Shown piece after piece: positions 1 through 10,048 of a stretch of DNA of 64,000 nt. Every line of letters starts with the position of its first letter. Within the stretch, counting starts at the first letter, position 1. Origin of the DNA: Buxus sempervirens (taxonomy: Eukaryota > Streptophyta > Magnoliopsida > Buxales > Buxaceae). The translations under genes were made by a program, and so were the position numbers. The notes beneath the pieces were generated by a model. That model was given only the letters and a program-made list of their open reading frames with translations, had not been told where the DNA came from and did no database searches. The DNA is taken from contig OX387187.1 of NCBI GenBank assembly GCA_947561395.2, positions 27,571,829 through 27,635,828 on the forward strand. The letters are read 5' to 3'.

Positions 1-805
1 CCTTGAGAACTTGGCTCTAGGGTTCCAATCACAAGCTGTTTCTAGCTCACTGCGTTGTCATGCATTTGATAGAAGAGAAAAATGTTTCATAACCCAAAAT
101 TTCATAGAGTGGTCTTCTGTTTTGAATGGGTTTGATGGAGTTGATGTGTTGATTGCTATTCACACTGGAGTGGATAGTTTAATAAGTGTGGCACAGTGAA
201 CTGAATTGAAGTGGAAGGGGACGCATTAGCAGGAGTTACTTTTCAAAGTGGCAAATTGTCCTTTAGAATTTCCAAGTAAACTATCTTTACATCACCTATC
301 ATAAACTATGACATACAATAACTTGTGAATTCCATTAAAAAGGAATAAATAATCCATACTCACAGAAGAAAAGAGAAAATGAAACAGGTACTCTAATTCA
401 ATATGAACTTAAGTCCACAAGTCATCAGGTGTAAATGAATACAATATCACACCCCTCAATGGAAAAAATAATATAAATGGTTACATAAAGGTATGACTTC
501 ATCGCAATATTACATAAAATTTGTCTCTGCAACCTGAGAAGCCTCCAAATTCAAAAAACAATAAACAGCATTTCAAGTTTGTTAAAGATATTGTCGGCAG
601 CTACCATAATAGGCCTAACTAGCACGCAGAGCCCCATCATAATTTGATATTTCAATTCAGCATACAAAATACCATTGTAAGCTCTACAAATTTTAATTTC
701 CTAAATGGCATAAGCATTATAGCAAATTCGATGATAAAACAGCAACAAGAACATATTTTTAACCAAACTTAAAAGAACCAAGAAACAAAAGTATGAGCAA
801 CTTAC
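1..805 (-). other. HRD1 intron sequence (no recognisable exon)
   Basis: AT-rich sequence downstream of the HRD1 first-exon donor. I looked for the next HRD1 exon (continuing the membrane domain) and did not find it, so this stretch appears to be intron. A 62-codon open frame at 11-199 on the plus strand matches no family I know. Confidence 0.5.
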
Positions 806-1338
806 TCAAAAGAAAAGAAAAGTGACACTGAAGGTTGCCATGTCTGAATCAAATACTTCAGGGAATTGTACAAAAATAAACTATCCAGTAGAAGGAGGAA
901 GACCATAAAAGAAACAATCCGGATGTGAGACAACATGGGAACAGATGGAGTTGTTTCAATGTACTCAACCCTCTTCTGAGCCAACCAGTGTAAGGCTTTG
1001 ATTAACAAGAGAGCAGTCACCATTGCAAGAAACATAACAGAAAAATCTTGCCGGAATATAGTTATCGCAAAAAGGATTTCCATCACCTCCCTCCATGACT
1101 GTTCATTCAGCCTCTCAATCTCTGCTTCTCGTAAAGACCCAAGGAACAAACGTTTTGTTAACTGCCACAAGATGCACATGATGACCAGACCCATGTTAAG
1201 CAGAAGCACCAAACTAATCTTAGAGGTTGATAGATAAACCATGGCCGGGTAGAATTGGCGTCTACTATTAAATGCATGATAAACAACTGCAAGTGCTCCA
1301 ACAAAACTAAGCCCCGCATACGTTTGCAACCTCATCAT
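806..1338 (-). CDS. HRD1: HRD1-type ERAD E3 ubiquitin ligase, first coding exon (partial gene)
   Basis: The 177 codons starting at 1338 read MMRLQTYAGLSFVGALAVVY, then FYPAMVYLSTSKISLVLLLN, REAEIERLNEQSWREVMEIL and ALHWLAQKRVEYIETTPSVP. This is the conserved N-terminal membrane domain of plant HRD1 (Hrd1A/Hrd1B). HRD1 sits in the ER membrane, forms the retrotranslocation channel with partners such as SEL1L/HRD3, and ubiquitinates misfolded proteins. Four to five hydrophobic spans are visible. The catalytic RING-H2 domain is not in the window; it must lie in exons beyond position 1. The exon ends after TTT-GA at a GTAAG donor (intron begins at 805), so the final Glu is split. Upstream, a CAG acceptor at 1342-1344 lies three bases before the ATG, implying an intron in the 5' leader. 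The first of two adjacent ATGs was chosen. Confidence 0.93.
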
Positions 1339-1341
1339 TTC

Positions 1342-2301
1342 CTGTTAATCATGTTATCGAACACCATTCAATTCAAAAATAAAACACAACAAATCAGTTC
1401 CAACTCTCTCTATTTACAATGAACAGTAATTTCAACGCAAGATCAACTTAGATGCGATACGAGAAATTAACTGACACAAAAATTTTCATCTTTCTCAGGT
1501 GCGAACGTAAAAGAAATCAAAAGAAAAATATGTGAAGAAACTCTCAAAAGAACTTGAAATCGCATAAAAATTTCAGAAATTAAAATACAACATACGTTAA
1601 AATTTCCCAAAATATTTAAAGAAAAATAAATGGTATTATGAAAAGTTCAGATGAATTTGAACGCACACATTAACAAGGCAAGATTCAAAGAAATTTAAAA
1701 TTAAAAAAAAAACCAAAAAATTTAAAGAACATAATAATGTGTAGAAATCGTGCATTTCAACTACGCGATATTTACTACCACCGGGGAAATTAGATATTTT
1801 CTAAAGGATAAATTTTTAAAGACAAAATCGGAATGCAAACAAATTGCTTCGAATTACCAAAAACCAAGATACGAAAATTTACCAAAATTTCTTCAAATTA
1901 CAACGTATAAGATCTCTTCTCCGACACAAAGCCCAAACGGAGGATCTATCAAGAAAAGAACCCCCGGAGACTACACAATTCAAACCGTTAACGAATCGAA
2001 ACCCCCGAAAATCAAAATAAAAAGCTCGAAATGAAGCAATTAGAACGCAAACCCGAGATGATCAAGTATTTGGCAAAGACAAAAACAACTAATTTTGCTT
2101 AAAGAACCCCGAGAATCAGAAAGCGCTTTGATCGAAAACCTTAAAAAAGAAGATTTCGAACCTGTCGAATACCGAACCTAGGTCTCTTGTTCGTCGAGCT
2201 GAACGTTGAGAACGACCCAAAGGGAAAATGCCGTAACCCACTAAATATTTTCGCTTTTCTATTAACTTCAATATATTCTGTGTCATCGGTTGGGGTTTCA
2301 C
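1342..2301 (-). other. HRD1 5' leader intron and probable 5' UTR exon
   Basis: The acceptor CAG before the HRD1 start codon shows a leader intron running to the right. Roughly 2170-2260 on the minus strand is a moderately GC-richer stretch with possible donors just below it, a plausible place for the non-coding first exon. The exact donor cannot be decided by reading. Nothing coding is convincing here. Confidence 0.4.
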
Positions 2302-3448
2302 TCAATGAAATGTCGCCGCGTGGCTATCCGGCTTATGTTCCTCGAGTTTCGGGTCATATTGAGTCGCATTTTTTTGTTTTTTTGCCCTTTTTAGATAATT
2401 ACAGTTTACCCCTTTGAAGCATCAACCAAACTTACATTTCCCTTTAAAAGTTTTTTAAATACCAGTTTACTATCTTAAGATTTGTTTCGTATTATAGTTT
2501 CCATTTTAAAAGTTCTGCCTACATGGTTAGAATAAAATGAAGCTTAAACCTTAATGTGGTATATTGATATGAACTAAGACGAAGATACTACAAAGATGAC
2601 CATAGAGAAGCCAACTCAGTGTGATAGATGGTTTAGCAAATTTTGTATTAGAAGAACACCATTGTTTTTGGTTAAACTAGGTTCCAAATGTGTTAAATTG
2701 ATTTTGTTGTGGATGATTTTGTGGCCCGAGTACAGCCTCAATTTGTTCTTCATTAATTTAATACATTTTTCTCTTTGTATAAAAAAAATAAATGGTATAT
2801 TGATATTCAAAGGCTTTCAAGCCGGGTTGGTTTGGATTTCAATGAATTTGGGTTTAACCCAATATAAATTAGTTAGCCCAAACTCGCCTCAACCCACCTT
2901 AGACCAAAACACAACCCTAAACTATTTATTGAGTTTGGACTAAATTCGGGTCAACCAAATTTAAATGTAAGCTTGAGATAATTGCATTGTAAATCATTGT
3001 ATGATAAATTTAAATTTAAATTTATGAACTTATGATGCAACATAATAGAAAATTATTCAACATATGCAAATATAAAGAGATAAAAATAATAATTCACATG
3101 CTATTTTAAGTACCTTAACAAGGAAAAAGAAAACAAATATCACAATAGATGAGGCATTTTCCCTAAAATCATCCTGTTCATGTAAATATTTGTCTTTTCC
3201 ATGTTAAAGTAAGATTACTCTCTAATTAATTAATTAACTCTACTAATCCTAGGGATGTATTAAACTTTCCCCACTTATTCTATTTTACCATGGCCGATAC
3301 TCTTTTTTCAAGGTTCTATAAACTCAGTGTAAACAAATCATTAGTGTTGTAGTTTTCTCAATAGCATGTTTAGAAAAATGAACTTGCAATTCATTCAAAC
3401 AAGAGAGAAAGATCATACAAAAGAGTTATGCTTTAATACAAGTTATGG
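2302..3448. other. Intergenic, AT-rich, upstream of HRD1
   Basis: Presumed HRD1 promoter side plus anonymous AT-rich sequence up to the target site of the retrotransposon. I see no gene, no tRNA and no clear transposon ends. Confidence 0.5.
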
Positions 3449-3453
3449 GTTTC
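3449..3453. repeat. Target site duplication GTTTC (left)
   Basis: GTTTC directly precedes the LTR start at 3454 and matches 24673-24677. A 5-bp duplication is normal for gypsy integrases. Confidence 0.9.
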
Positions 3454-3811
3454 TGTTGCTCCAAAAATGGGCCGGTGTGGACACGTGTCGAAGGTGGTGA
3501 TGTGTCTCTACGCGGGCATGCCAGTATCGTTTGATACAATGATTTTCGAGTCGATTCCTGACCCCGGGCACCTGTTCCGAATCTAAACCGGGGTCAGTTC
3601 AGTCGTACTGCAAGTCACCTGTGATAAAATCGGTCAGGCGATGGTATGAAGACTAGGGGTTCGGTCTTCGTTTTGGGTTCTTGTAAGTGTTTGAAAGCGA
3701 AAGCAACTAACGGCACACAAATCCTTTATTAATAAATCGGCCGAATAGCCGAAAACGACAACAGATAATCCTCAAAAGGGAAACAAAAGTACAAAAGAAA
3801 ACCGGCAGGGC

Positions 3812-3816
3812 TCGCA
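3812..3816. repeat. Target site duplication TCGCA of solo LTR 1 (left)
   Basis: TCGCA before the insertion matches 6223-6227 after it; the uninterrupted LTR has a single TCGCA at the corresponding site. Confidence 0.9.
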
Positions 3817-4724
3817 TGTAAGACCCTGATTTTTGGTGAGTTTATTTATTTATTTAGTTATTCAGTTTGATATATATAACCTGTGTTTATCAGGTGATTC
3901 GTGCGGTTTGAGGGCTTAGCCCATACTTGTATGTACAGGCGTTATATAGCCGTTTTTCTGGAAAAAATTATGTTATTATTGTATTAATATTAAAGTGTAG
4001 TGTCTACTTATTAATGTAAGTCGATGCGGAATATGTAGGGTTTTCTAGTGGGCGAGCGTGCATCGGATCAAAAAAAAAAGGGAAAGTCATCAAGCGGCGT
4101 ATGTCGCGCGAGGAAAAAAATACCAAAGAGGGAAAGTAGGGTTTGGGATGTAGGAATACGCGTAACTTACGGAGGTAACTTTAGTTAGACTCGTTAGAGC
4201 TAGGCGATTTGGCGATTGCGGCTGTAATGGCGATTGGGGTTATTCTCATGAAGAGCAAGACTCGGAGGGACTACTAGAAGTTTAGTCGAGTTGGATTTAT
4301 GCGGGTTTTCTCTCTCGCGAGTAGAGGAATTGTTCAGCTACCATTTCATCTTCTACCATTTCATCTTCGCGCATCCGAAATCGTGCTCGGCCGATTTTGG
4401 AAAAAAACTGTTGTTCTTGGATTAAGCGCATACAAGTGAGTGGCATTGTTTTACAACCGAGCTTTCGGATTAATTCGTGTATTTGGTTGAATGAATGCAT
4501 TGTTTATGATTGAAGTATTCTCGGTGTGTTTTCTGGGCAAAACCAGTTTCGGAGGGTTTTGTACAGTGAAATTGGGGATAACTGGAAATCACATGTAGAT
4601 TAAATCCAAATTAGGTTTGGATGTGTCCTGGGAGTATTAGGAGGCTAGATAAGTGGTTACAGACTGAAAAATTTCAGCCTGAGTTGGCTTTCTGGGATTA
4701 ACAGAGAACTGGAAATCGTATCGG

Positions 4725-4990
4725 GTTACCGCCCACTTTGCGCCTACCTGGCGCCCACTTAGGAAGTAAGCGCCAAGAAAAAGTGACCCGGCGCCGAGCT
4801 AGCGCCCACTCCGCGCTCAGCTCGCGCCTACCTCAATTTCCCGCGCCCTTCTCCCGCTCTTCTCGCGCCCGTCTGGCACCTAGCTCGCGCCCACTCGACC
4901 ACGAGTGAGCGCCAGCTTCAGTTAAATGAACGGAGTTACCGCCCACTTGGCGCCTACCTGGCGCCCACTCAGGGAAGTGAGTGCCCAGTT
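4725..4990. repeat. GC-rich degenerate repeat block in solo LTR 1
   Basis: Dense, degenerate copies of units such as GGCGCCCACTT, CGCGCCTACCT and CGCGCTCAGCT, sharply more GC-rich than the surrounding LTR. A matching block is at about 8445-8710 in solo LTR 2. Confidence 0.7.
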
Positions 4991-5316
4991 GTTTTTCGTG
5001 CAGAATCCTATAATTTCGGAAAACCAAGGGGGTTCTGGATACTAGAGGGTCTTCGACCACTTACCCAACTAATTGATTACGACATTAGAGATAACAATTT
5101 GCTTGTAAGAACATTGAAAATAGATCCTAGTTTTAGTAAAGGCTTATGAAGTAGAGGTTGGGAAATAAGTCGACGATGTTCGGGATATCTACATACTAGG
5201 GCTTTATTTTAGTCCTCTTGAAGCATGCACTGTTTGGTACTTGATTTGTTTTATTAAACCCCGTTTTGATGGCAAGTTTTGAATTAAGTTGTAAATATTA
5301 TTTACTTGATTTCTTG

Positions 5317-5406
5317 TGTGAGTTGATGTTCTGGTTGGAACACTGTTGTGAGTTGATGTTCTGGTTGGAACACTGGTGTGAGTTGATGTTCTGGTTGGAA
5401 CAACGG
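5317..5406 (+). repeat. 30-bp tandem triplication
   Basis: Three near-identical 30-bp units containing GAGTTGATGTTCTGGTTGGA at about 5320, 5350 and 5380. The period is a multiple of three, so the incidental frame shows a 10-residue repeat. Solo LTR 2 lacks this array. Confidence 0.85.
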
Positions 5407-5562
5407 GTGATGTGTACTAAATGCAAAATTTTAAACGGTTATTTATCGGTATGGGTTTAGCTTCCCATGGATCCTTGTTAAGCTTAGTAATGTGATGGTA
5501 TGTGTTTATTGGTGTAATTGCATGGCCTGGTGTGTTGCCACGACCAGTGTAGAGCAGTCAGA

Positions 5563-5672
5563 TACCCTGAGTAGGCCTGGTTGTCAGTGCCGATACCCGG
5601 AGTAGGCCGGCATTGGATGACGATACCCTGAGTAGGCCGTCATTTCAGAGTTTCCGATACCCTGAGTAGGCC
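5563..5672 (+). repeat. Four short CCTGAGTAGGCC-type repeats
   Basis: GATACCC(T/G)GAGTAGGCC recurs four times at roughly 28-35-bp spacing. Solo LTR 2 has the same array as GAAACCCTGAGTAGGCC at about 9318-9432, so it is a family character of this LTR. Confidence 0.75.
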
Positions 5673-6222
5673 GGAACTGTGTACATGGAGGTGTGGAGTG
5701 TCTACTTGGCATGTAAATTAATCAATGTAACCATATGCATAACATTGACCTGGTTTGAGTTGTTATCGGAATTACGTTATTATTATCGTTGGTTATTTGT
5801 CGAAGCATGTCTTATAACTGTGTTAACTATTTCTGCATGCATGTGTCACTCGCTGAGATATTCGTATCTCATTCCCTCATTGTTGCTTTGTTTTTCAGAT
5901 ATTGTGGTGAGGTGCCTACGGGGGTAGATCCGGCTGATACATATATGGAGGAGGATTATTACTACCGACCTTAGTCCAGCAGGTTGTTTGGTCTTAAACT
6001 GTTAAGTTGAATTTTGAGGATTGTAATAAGATAGTAAACTTGGGACCATTTGATGTATTTGATGATTTCATAACTTGCCTGGATAGAAATGTTGAATTGT
6101 GCACTCTGATGTGATATAAAATGTGGGTGATTATCCAGCGATCACCATTATTGAGATCCTTAACTAACCCCCCAGGAGACGTGTTATATCTTTAATGAAG
6201 AACACGGATCCGGGGCGTTACA

Positions 6223-6227
6223 TCGCA
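6223..6227. repeat. Target site duplication TCGCA of solo LTR 1 (right)
   Basis: Second copy of the 5-bp direct repeat flanking 3817-6222. Confidence 0.9.
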
Positions 6228-6962
6228 GGACCGGCCTGTCCTGGTCTTATAACCGTAATCGGGTATAAGCGCAGGAGGAAGGGGGCGGCTGCTAGCAAAG
6301 CCAGTTCAGGGGGTTCACCTTGGATTGCTGCTTACCCGAAAATACACGAGTCACCTGGCGTGAACAGAGCGAGTCTCGGGACCGGCTGCTCGGGATTCTG
6401 TAAAGACAGAACTGCGAGTCAGGGGCGGCCTCGACTTACTCTCCGGTGGTAGGATTCTGGTGTTAGTCGGAGTAAAGAGGGGTCGAAGATGTCACTGCGA
6501 CTGGAAGCAGTGAGAGAAGTCCTAGTTTATCCGTCTGTATTAGAGGGGATAAAGGATCACGGATGATCAAAATAATATAATAACCGGTTGCGGTTGTGTG
6601 GATTGTGTCCTTGAGCTCTTCGAATTGGTGCCTTTTATAGCCGCTCCTTGACGGTTGCTTAACGTCCTACTCTTGCACGATCTTCATGGCGGTTGGTCAT
6701 CTTCAGTTCTCTGTTTCAAAATGATAACCGCCCGGCCATGATCTTAAAATAGTTTTATTCTTGAACGGCCGATGGCACGATCTTCTGATATTTGTGGTTT
6801 TGTCGTATTGGCTTGCGTGGCTCGAACCGCATTCTTCTGTATGCGTGCTGACGTGGCCTGCTCAACCATTCAAAGCCTACGTGCCTTGATGTCGTGGCCT
6901 AACCAAGCCACCTAGGCACCACGTGTCCTTCTTTTATTCGTCGGTTATATAGGGTGTAAACA

Positions 6963-6975
6963 TTGCCCCCCTACT
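6963..6975 (-). other. Polypurine tract
   Basis: Read on the minus strand, AGTAGGGGGGCAA immediately precedes the 3' LTR (TGTTTACACC). This is the expected site for priming plus-strand DNA synthesis and supports the minus orientation of the element. Confidence 0.75.
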
Positions 6976-7119
6976 TACTTGTGACGCCGTCATCGGCCGG
7001 TGTGATGAGTAAGTATTTCGGGTTTTTCAAAATTTGTCCGTCGTTTGATGTGAAAAGATCGCGCCGTTTCCCCACGATCGTAATGATGAAACTTTTCGGA
7101 TTTCATCTTCTATCTCGCT

Positions 7120-7126
7120 TATAAAG
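7120..7126 (+). promoter_or_regulatory. Putative TATA box of antisense PMD gene A
   Basis: TATAAAG lies about 70 bp upstream of the ATG at 7195, within the spacer between the polypurine tract and the ORF. A pyrimidine-rich leader (CTTTACTCTTTCC and later TTCTTCTTTGTC) follows, as is common at plant transcription starts. Placement is inferred; no expression evidence exists here. Confidence 0.5.
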
Positions 7127-7545
7127 TACCACAGCCGAGATTTTACTTTACTCTTTCCTTTTGGCTGTTTGTCTTTTCTTCTTCTTTGTCTTCAATGGCG
7201 GGCACTCTCATATACTACACTTCTACAGTCGAAGTTTTCGACGGCTCGATATCTGTAGGCCCCTTCATTTGTGCCAGTAATGCTCCTTTGGAGGCCCCGA
7301 CTGAGAAAGTGAGGGGCCCCTTACTCTTCACTGACGAAAAGAATCTCAATCTACCTCTTCGCTTTCGAAATTGGCCGACTGCTTATCCTGAATGGAAAGC
7401 CTGGGTTGACCGTATGAAGGATCGTTTTGCCGTTATTTGGCGTAAGACAGGTATTTATGACATGATTATCTTTTCCTGTCACTCTATTCCCTGCAATCGC
7501 GATCTTCTCTGTGCCATGAGTTCATTCTGGAATGCTCAGACTAAT

Positions 7546-7550
7546 ACCTT
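7546..7550. repeat. Target site duplication ACCTT of solo LTR 2 (left)
   Basis: ACCTT just before the insertion matches 10044-10048 just after it. Confidence 0.9.
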
Positions 7551-10043
7551 TGTAAGACCCTGATTCTTGGTGAGTTATTTATTTATTTAGTTATTTATTT
7601 TGATGTATAAACTGTGTTTATCAGGTGATTTTTGTGGTTTGAGGGCTTAGCCCATACTCGCATGTACAGGCGTTATATAGCCATTTTTTCAGGAAAATTA
7701 TATTATTATTAGTATTAAAAATAAAGATATATATAGCTTGGGCACTTGTTAACCTAAGTGGCCGGAACATGTAGGATTTTCAGTGGGCCAGCGTGCATGG
7801 GATCGAGGAAATGGGAAAGGGATCGAGCGGCGTATGTATCAAGGTAAGTATACTAAAAAGGGAAGTAGGGTTTTGGGGTTTATGAGAATACGCATACCAT
7901 ACTTACGGAAACATTTTTTCGCTAGTCTGAGTATCAGGAGAGCTGAGCGATTTCGGCTGGAGTGGCGATTAGGGCTCTGCTCGTGAAGAACAAGCATCGC
8001 AAGGGCTAAGTGAAGGATTTTGGAGTTAAAGTTCAGTGGGTTATCTCTCTCTGCTCGAGAAGTTTTGTTTGGAGAGATTCTTCATTCGCGTGCGTGGCCG
8101 GAGTAGTGATCGGCCGAGGTTTTAGTATTCTGGAATAAGCGCTTTCAGGTGAGTAGCACTGATTTACAACTGGGGTTTTGTGTTTTATGTTTTCTCGAGA
8201 TTATTCTGATGCATGGTTGTAGTTTAAATGATCTCTGAGTTTCTTTTAGTTTTCTGGAATGACATGAAACAGAGTCGGAGACCGAAATTTATCTTGAATT
8301 TAAATGTATTTAGATTAAATCCAAAAGTGATTGGGAAGTCTTCTGGGAGTACTAGGAGGGTATTGGAGCAATAACAGACTGAAACAAACCAGCCAGAGAT
8401 ATAGATCTCGAATTTACAGAGAACTGAAAATCGCATGGGGTATCCGCGAACCTGGCGCCCACTTGCGTTCACCTAGGAGGTAAGCGCCTAGTTAGAGTTA
8501 TTCCTACCGCCGAGCTCGCACGAACCCAGCGCTCAGCTCGCGCGCACTCGAAAACCTGCCGCTCAGCTCGCGCGAACCCGGCGCTCAGCTCGCGCCTATC
8601 TCGCGCTCACTTAGCGTCGAGTGAGCACAAGCTACATTTTACCTTATTTTCTTACCGCCGACCGACGTTCACCTGGCGCCCACTTCAGGAAGTGAGCGCT
8701 TATCCTATTATACTTACTGAAATGGTAATTTTGATTTAACCAAGAGTAATTGGGTGTCTTAAGGGTTAAACCACTTCACTATTCACTTGTTTGGGAACTT
8801 TGGGATCTACTTTGCCTATGAAAATATTAGAGGAAAATTTAGTGAACTTCTTAAAAGCTTCCAAGTTGAGTTTAGGTTATTTATGAGTGTTGTGCCGGAT
8901 ACCAAACCACTAAGAGTTACCAGTTACATTTATTCTGTTTTATACACTGTTTTGATTGAGGAGTTATTCTATTCTGGTTTCACTTGTTTGGAAACTTTAA
9001 ATGTATTGTAAAGATTTTCCTTAGTATGAATGAATTGAGTTTTGTTTCTAAATGGCATGTGTTACGGAAATGAGATAATGCTGAAAGTACTTGAGGTACT
9101 GCTTGGTCCAGAGGGACAGGTGATGAACTGTGATGGGTTTTACATGATGTGGAATGAATGGTTTTACTTTGATATTGGAATTGTGATTATACGATGTTTT
9201 ACTGTTTTGGTCTAGCTTGTCCTGGATCCAGATGTTTAAGCTTAGTAATGTGATGTTATTGTTGGTTGTTGGAATTGTATGGCCTTGTGTGTTGCCACGA
9301 CCGGTGTAGAGCAGCCAGAAACCTTGAGTAGGCCTGGTTGTCAATGCAGAAACCCGGGGAGTAGGCCTGCATTAGATGACGAAACCCTGAGTAGGCCATC
9401 ATTTCAGAGTATCCGAAACCCTGAGTAAGCCGGAACTGTGTACATGGAGGTGTGGAGTGTCTACTTGGCATGTTTAATTTATCAACTAAACGATAGTCAT
9501 GACATTGACCAATCGATGTGTTGCCGTACTTAACTGAGATGTGATTTGTTTGATTAGAACAAGTCTTGATTTAAATTTGGGAATTGATGTTGGTTGTTTA
9601 ACCGTATTGAGTGTTTGTCGATGCATAGTTTAAATTGTGGTCAACTATTTCTGCATGCATGTGCTACTCGCTGAGATATTCGTATCTCACTCCGTTGTTT
9701 TGTTTTATTTGTTTTTTAGATACTCACGGTGAGGTGATTACTGGGGTAGATCCTGCTGAGGCTTATAGGGAGGAGGATTACTATTACCTTCCTTAGACTT
9801 GTAGGTTATCTTGTTCTGAATTTGAGAACTTTGAATAATTGAGATGTGTTAAAGTTAATTGGGGTTGAACCATATGATTCTAGTTCAGTTTTAAATGTTA
9901 CAATTTTGGATAAATGAAATTGTGCACTTTGTCAGGTTATAGCTAGATGATTATCCAGCGATCATAATTGATAAACGATCCTTGCCTAACCTCCGTGAGA
10001 CGTGTTATATCTTTATTGAATAACATGGATCCGGGGCGTTACA
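7551..10043 (+). mobile_element. Solo LTR 2 (Tekay/Del-like gypsy ends), 2,493 bp
   Basis: Starts TGTAAGACCCTGATTC, ends GGATCCGGGGCGTTACA, and is flanked by ACCTT at 7546-7550 and 10044-10048. It is clearly the same family and orientation as solo LTR 1 but visibly diverged in substitutions and indels. Removing it with one ACCTT copy rejoins the PMD reading frame at a point where gene B is continuous. No internal coding region remains. Confidence 0.92.
8445..8710. repeat. GC-rich degenerate repeat block in solo LTR 2
   Basis: Clustered CTGGCGCCCACTT, CAGCTCGCGC and GAACCCGGCGCTCAGCT units, homologous in position to the block at 4725-4990 but with different copy arrangement. Confidence 0.65.
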
Positions 10044-10048
10044 ACCTT
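10044..10048. repeat. Target site duplication ACCTT of solo LTR 2 (right)
   Basis: Second copy of the 5-bp direct repeat flanking 7551-10043; the PMD frame resumes here. Confidence 0.9.

Larger units (their letters stand above)
3817..6222 (+). mobile_element. Solo LTR 1 (Tekay/Del-like gypsy ends), 2,406 bp
   Basis: It begins TGTAAGACCCTG and ends GGATCCGGGGCGTTACA, with TG...CA termini, and is flanked by TCGCA at 3812-3816 and 6223-6227. The partner LTR at 23575-24672 lacks it, which proves insertion. These terminal sequences and the large size resemble LTRs of the Tekay/Del chromovirus group. It contains no gag or pol, so it is a single LTR left after recombination between the two LTRs of a full element. 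It carries a GC-rich block (about 4725-4990), a 30-bp triplication (5317-5406) and repeated GATACCCTGAGTAGGCC units (5563-5672). Open frames inside are incidental. Confidence 0.9.
3454..6962 (-). repeat. 3' LTR (element sense), interrupted by a solo LTR
   Basis: Nearly identical to 23575-24672 once the 3817-6222 insertion and one TCGCA copy are removed. The LTR has TG...CA ends. By hand I count about 16 single-base differences over 1,098 bp from its partner, mostly transitions. A TATAAAAG box on the minus strand lies at 6632-6639. Confidence 0.93.

Noticed and set aside
1750..2034. 94-codon plus-strand frame
   Set aside because: Lies in the HRD1 leader intron on the opposite strand; Lys/Ile-rich and unrecognised.
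5266..5460. Open frame with a 10-residue repeat, and a possible CRISPR-like 30-bp repeat array
   Set aside because: It is a simple head-to-tail triplication inside a solo LTR, without spacers, and the frame is incidental.
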